Assembly: GCF_947500605.1 (NCBI RefSeq)
Contig: NZ_CANMSJ010000013.1
Coordinates: forward strand, 1-64,000
Source: an uncultured Lacinutrix sp.
GTDB lineage: Bacteria; Bacteroidota; Bacteroidia; Flavobacteriales; Flavobacteriaceae
Direction of reading: 5' to 3'
DNA: 64,000 bases
Shown: in pieces, positions 60,486 to 64,000 of the stretch
How positions within the stretch are numbered: the stretch's first letter is position 1
Layout of the letters: each line of letters begins with the position of its first letter
Position numbers and translations under genes: made by a program
The notes under the pieces: model-generated
What the model was told of the DNA's origin: nothing
The model's database searches: none
The model's input: the letters and a program-made list of their open reading frames with translations, nothing else

Positions 60486-61194
60486 TTGGAGCTACATAAA
60501 AGGTGTTGTACTGCTTAGTGTGGTCGTGTTTTTGTTTGCTTTTTCTTCAGCTAGAAATGGTAACAGAAAAGTGGCTAAAGCAACTATTGAGTTTGTAGAA
60601 GAGCAAAAGCCCTTTATTACGCATGCTACTGTTAGTAAATTGTTAATACAAAATCAGCAACCACTTGCGAGTGTACCTAAAGAAACTTTAGATTTACATG
60701 GTTTAGAATCTGCCCTGAATACTAACGCAATGATTGAAAAGGCCGAGATTTATTTAAACGTAAATGGCGATTTTTCAGCGAAAATTAAACAAAAAGAACC
60801 TATTGCAAGAGTTTTAAAATCAGACTCTTACTATATTGATAGTAAAGGTGGTTATATGCCTTTGTCGTCTAATTTCACTGCGCGAGTGCCAATGGTTACT
60901 GGTGAAGTGTCGAAGAAAAATTTAACCAACGTTTTTGCTATTGCTAGCAGAATAGAGCGTGATGAATTCATGAAAAAGAACGTTGTCGAGATCATTCAAA
61001 ATAAAGACATGTCAATTAATTTAAAATTAAGGCAATGTAATTTTATTGTACAATTTGGAAAACTTGAACATTTAGATAAAAAAATAAACAATCTTAAAGC
61101 TTTTTTTAAAAAAGCAATTAAAGATAAAAGTTTAGATAAATACAGTAAAGTGAATTTGCAATTTGAAAATCAGGTTGTTTGCACTAAAGTATAA
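60475..61194 (+). CDS. ftsQ: Cell division protein FtsQ
   Basis: FtsQ is a bitopic inner membrane protein that recruits FtsL and FtsB to the septum. The 239-residue product has one membrane helix (about 8-25, KGVVLLSVVVFLFAFSSA), a POTRA-like region (about 45-110, with LDLHGLESALNTNAMIEKAE) and a beta domain ending FENQVVCTKV. The length is normal for Bacteroidota. It overlaps murC by 11 nt and ends 3 nt before ftsA. Confidence 0.92.
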   Translation: MKVNWSYIKGVVLLSVVVFLFAFSSARNGNRKVAKATIEFVEEQKPFITHATVSKLLIQNQQPLASVPKETLDLHGLESALNTNAMIEKAEIYLNVNGDFSAKIKQKEPIARVLKSDSYYIDSKGGYMPLSSNFTARVPMVTGEVSKKNLTNVFAIASRIERDEFMKKNVVEIIQNKDMSINLKLRQCNFIVQFGKLEHLDKKINNLKAFFKKAIKDKSLDKYSKVNLQFENQVVCTKV

Positions 61195-61197
61195 ACT

Positions 61198-62514
61198 ATG
61201 GAACAGAATTTAGCAGTTGGATTAGACCTAGGAACCACAAAAATTGTGGCTATGATTGGTCGTAAAAATGAATATGGTAAGGTTGAAATTTTAGGCATTG
61301 GTAAGTCTAAAAGTTTAGGTATACATCGTGGTGTTGTAAATAATATTACGCAAACAATTCAATCTATTCAATTGGCTGTTCAAGAAGCAGAAGCAGCAGC
61401 AGCTACTAAAATAGAAGGAGTTACTGTGGGTATTGCTGGACAGCATATTCGTAGTTTGCAACATAGTGATTATATTACAAGAGCAGATTCTGAAACGGTA
61501 ATTGACGAAGACGATATTGAGCGTTTAATCAATCAAGTGCATAAGCTTGTTATGTTGCCTGGAGAAGAGATTATTCATGTGTTACCACAAGAGTACAAAG
61601 TAGATGGGCAAGCTGAGATAAAAGAGCCTATTGGAATGTATGGAGGGAGATTAGAAGCTAATTTTCACGTTGTTGTAGGTCAAGTGTCTTCAATTAGAAA
61701 TATCGGACGTTGTGTAAAAAGCGCAGGTTTAGAATTGGAAGGTATTACACTTGAGCCTTTAGCATCTGCAAACGCAGTGTTAAGTCAAGAAGAAAAAGAA
61801 GCAGGTGTTGCTTTAATTGATATAGGAGGAGGAACAACAGACTTAGCCATTTTTAGAGATGGAATTATTAGGCACACAGCCGTTATTCCTTTTGGAGGTA
61901 ACGTAATAACAGAAGATATAAAAGAGGGTTGTTCTATAATAGAGAAGCAAGCTGAGTTATTAAAAATAAAGTTTGGTTCTGCTTGGCCAGGAGAGAATAA
62001 AGATAATGAAATTGTTTCTATTCCTGGATTAAGAGGTAGAGAGCCAAAAGAAATTACGCTTAAAAATCTATCTAAAATTATTCATGCAAGAGTAGTAGAG
62101 ATAGTTGAGCAAGTGTATGTCGAAATTAAAAATTACGGTCACGAAGAGCAAAAGAAAAAGCTAATAGCTGGTATTGTTTTAACTGGAGGAGGCGCACAAT
62201 TAAAGCACCTAAAACAACTAGTTGAATATATAACAGGAATGGATACAAGAGTAGGGTATCCAAACGAGCATTTAGCAGGAGATAGTGATGATGCTATTAC
62301 AAGCCCATTATTTGCAACAGCTGTTGGTTTAGTAATGGATGGTTTAAAACGTCAAGATCGTGTAAAAGCAGAAGAGATTATAGAAGAAGTAATAGAAAAT
62401 GAAATAGAAGAAGTTGTAGAAGAAGAAATAGTAGAACCAGTAGTAAAACCAAAGCGCTCTTTTTTAGATGCGCTAACAGAGCGTGTTAAAGATTTTTTAG
62501 ACAACGCTGAATAA
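61198..62514 (+). CDS. ftsA: Cell division protein FtsA
   Basis: FtsA is an actin-like ATPase that anchors FtsZ filaments to the membrane. The 438-residue product has the phosphate-1 loop GLDLGTTKIVAMIG, the second loop ALIDIGGGTTDLAIF, the adenosine motif GIVLTGGGAQLKHL, and an acidic linker (EEIIEEVIENEIEEVVEEEI) before a basic C-terminal amphipathic helix, KPKRSFLDALTERVKDFL, the membrane-targeting sequence. It is in standard order before ftsZ. Confidence 0.96.
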   Translation: MEQNLAVGLDLGTTKIVAMIGRKNEYGKVEILGIGKSKSLGIHRGVVNNITQTIQSIQLAVQEAEAAAATKIEGVTVGIAGQHIRSLQHSDYITRADSETVIDEDDIERLINQVHKLVMLPGEEIIHVLPQEYKVDGQAEIKEPIGMYGGRLEANFHVVVGQVSSIRNIGRCVKSAGLELEGITLEPLASANAVLSQEEKEAGVALIDIGGGTTDLAIFRDGIIRHTAVIPFGGNVITEDIKEGCSIIEKQAELLKIKFGSAWPGENKDNEIVSIPGLRGREPKEITLKNLSKIIHARVVEIVEQVYVEIKNYGHEEQKKKLIAGIVLTGGGAQLKHLKQLVEYITGMDTRVGYPNEHLAGDSDDAITSPLFATAVGLVMDGLKRQDRVKAEEIIEEVIENEIEEVVEEEIVEPVVKPKRSFLDALTERVKDFLDNAE

Positions 62515-62528
62515 TAAAAATATTAAAG

Positions 62529-62548
62529 AGGCGCTGTATACAGCGTCT
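62529..62548 (+). repeat. Palindrome in the ftsA-ftsZ gap
   Basis: CGCTGTATACAGCG (62532-62545) is a perfect palindrome, extended by further pairs to 62529-62548. There is no T run of terminator length. It could be a processing site, attenuator or binding site affecting ftsZ. Confidence 0.45.
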
Positions 62549-62576
62549 AAAAATTGATCCAAATAAATAGAATTTT

Positions 62577-64000
62577 ATGAGCAACAAAGAATTCGAAAGT
62601 ATCGCCTTTGATTTACCTAAAAATCAATCTAACGTCATCAAAGTTATTGGTGTTGGAGGAGGTGGTAGCAACGCTATTAACCACATGTTTCAACAAGGTA
62701 TTAAAGGAGTAGATTTTGTAATCTGTAATACAGATGCACAAGCTCTTCAAAATAGTGGTGTACCAAACAAAATCCAATTAGGAGTTAATTTAACCGAAGG
62801 ATTAGGGGCAGGTGCAAACCCAGATGTTGGGATGCAATCTGCTGTAGAAAGTTTTTCAGACATCCAGCAAATGCTAGGAACAAATACTAAAATGGTATTT
62901 ATTACAGCAGGAATGGGAGGTGGAACAGGAACAGGAGCAGCACCAATTATTGCTAAAATGGCCAAAGAAATGGACATTTTAACAGTAGGTATTGTAACCA
63001 TGCCTTTCCAGTTTGAAGGAAAAATGCGAAACGAACAAGCGCAAATAGGAATCGAAAAACTTCGTAATGAAGTAGATTCTTTAATTGTGATTAATAATAA
63101 TAAATTAAGAGAGGTTTATGGTAATCTTGGTTTTAAAGCCGGATTCTCAAAAGCAGACGAAGTCTTAGCGACAGCTTCTCGTGGTATTGCAGAGGTGATT
63201 ACGCATCATTATATGCAAAACATTGATTTACGCGATGCTAAAACTGTATTAAGTAATAGTGGAACCGCAATTATGGGTTCTTCTACTTCTTCAGGGCAAA
63301 ATCGTGCATTCGAAGCAATTTCTAAAGCATTAGATTCACCATTATTAAACGATAATAAAATTACTGGAGCTAAAAACGTATTGTTGCTAATCGTTTCTGG
63401 TTCTCAAGAAATTACTATTGATGAAATAGGTGAAATTAACGACCACATACAGGTAGAAGCAGGACATGGCGCTAACATTATTATGGGTGTTGGTGAAGAT
63501 GAATCTTTAGAGGAGTCTATTGCTGTAACAATTATAGCAACTGGTTTTAATATAGAGCAGCAGGACGAGATTTCTAATACAGAAACTAAAAAAGTTATTC
63601 ATGCTTTAGAGGAAGATCAAAGTATAGAAAAGAATTTAACATCAAACGAAGCTGCTCCAGCTGTTGTTGCACCAGAGGTTGTTATACAAAAACCAGAACC
63701 ACCAAAAGTGGTGAAGCATACTTTGAATTTAGATGATGATACCGAAGATCCTTTAAGTGTAATGGAGATGAATTTGGTAAATAAGCAAAGAAGTGTTTCT
63801 TTAGAAGCTTTAGGATTGATTCCTACTTCAGAAGTTATCAAAAACATCGATGTTGTTTATGATGAAGTAATAGCGACTTTTAATACTGAAGAAGAATTTG
63901 TTATTACTTCTACTAAAGATAATGCTAACAATTTTATTGCAAGCGAAGTTGAAGAGGAAGAAGAAAAAAAGCAAATAACTTTAAGTTTCAACATGCCTAT
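62577..64000 (+). CDS. ftsZ: Cell division protein FtsZ, partial (3' end beyond window)
   Basis: FtsZ is the tubulin-like GTPase that forms the division ring. The ATG at 62577 begins MSNKEFESIAFDLPKNQSNV; the frame stays open to the window edge, giving 474 residues so far. The GTP site shows IGVGGGGSNAI and the tubulin signature GGGTGTG at 114-120; the T7 loop is NIDLRD from residue 215. After the core (about residue 330) there is already a linker of about 145 residues, rich in acidic and polar residues, and still no stop, longer than the short linker of E. coli (383 residues overall). The C-terminal FtsA-binding peptide is not visible. Confidence 0.96.
   Translation, partial: MSNKEFESIAFDLPKNQSNVIKVIGVGGGGSNAINHMFQQGIKGVDFVICNTDAQALQNSGVPNKIQLGVNLTEGLGAGANPDVGMQSAVESFSDIQQMLGTNTKMVFITAGMGGGTGTGAAPIIAKMAKEMDILTVGIVTMPFQFEGKMRNEQAQIGIEKLRNEVDSLIVINNNKLREVYGNLGFKAGFSKADEVLATASRGIAEVITHHYMQNIDLRDAKTVLSNSGTAIMGSSTSSGQNRAFEAISKALDSPLLNDNKITGAKNVLLLIVSGSQEITIDEIGEINDHIQVEAGHGANIIMGVGEDESLEESIAVTIIATGFNIEQQDEISNTETKKVIHALEEDQSIEKNLTSNEAAPAVVAPEVVIQKPEPPKVVKHTLNLDDDTEDPLSVMEMNLVNKQRSVSLEALGLIPTSEVIKNIDVVYDEVIATFNTEEEFVITSTKDNANNFIASEVEEEEEKKQITLSFNMP

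Overview
This AT-rich window comes from a chromosome of the family Flavobacteriaceae (phylum Bacteroidota). Four things point there: a type IX secretion (T9SS) sorting tail and a PorP/SprF protein; flavobacterial families such as DUF6089, a FolK-deoxynucleoside kinase fusion and a PASTA-bearing FtsI; promoters of the form TTTG-N18/19-TAnnTTTG; and many TTG starts without Shine-Dalgarno sites. I do not assign a genus. No insertion sequence, prophage, CRISPR array or rRNA was seen, and most of the window is core genome.

Layout. 1-2.8 kb: tail of a T9SS type B cargo protein, dodecin, a NifU-like Fe-S carrier and PorP/SprF. 2.8-5.1 kb: a von Willebrand A lipoprotein with a SIMPL-domain protein. 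5.3-8.8 kb: a LytS-type sensor kinase, a small lipoprotein and a LytTR regulator in one operon. 9-18.2 kb: gamma-carbonic anhydrase, then a long minus-strand envelope cluster (CBS protein, nadK, DUF6089, uppS, bamA, two OmpH/Skp chaperones, murI, a small protein of unknown function). 18.3-24.6 kb: pdxJ, hydrolase, holin-family protein, then tig, clpP and clpX (protein folding and proteolysis) and an acetyltransferase. 24.7-36.7 kb: GH3-family enzyme, DUF2797, an orphan Clp-N-like protein, rpsU, AsmA, a queuosine-precursor transporter, folK fusion, two methyltransferases and mutS. 36.8-42.7 kb: tRNA-Gly and tRNA-Leu, a gene-poor stretch, a stand-alone Pycsar-effector-like membrane protein, a repetitive lipoprotein, waaA, a sugar aminotransferase, a folded intergenic element and galE. 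42.7-48.4 kb: lspA, fabD, an FAD enzyme, a pseudouridine synthase, engB and a hydrolase. 48.6-64 kb: the division and cell wall (dcw) cluster mraZ-rsmH-ftsL-ftsI-murE-mraY-murD-ftsW-murG-murC-ftsQ-ftsA-ftsZ, with ftsZ cut by the window end.

Functionally the window is dominated by envelope building: lipid II synthesis and septal wall assembly (dcw, murI, uppS), outer membrane protein assembly (bamA, OmpH pair), Kdo transfer to lipid A (waaA), lipoprotein maturation (lspA) and T9SS components. The points most worth a second look are the stand-alone PycTM-like protein (37615-37998), a roughly 96-nt multi-hairpin element (41129-41224), the three 10-bp repeats abutting the mraZ promoter (48582-48628), an orphan Clp-N-like protein, an amphipathic repeat lipoprotein and a cysteine cluster inside a DegT aminotransferase. 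Several starts were moved from the longest open frame to downstream codons supported by family N-termini (mraZ, rsmH, ftsL, murC, fabD, folK, uppS, the CBS protein and the vWA lipoprotein).
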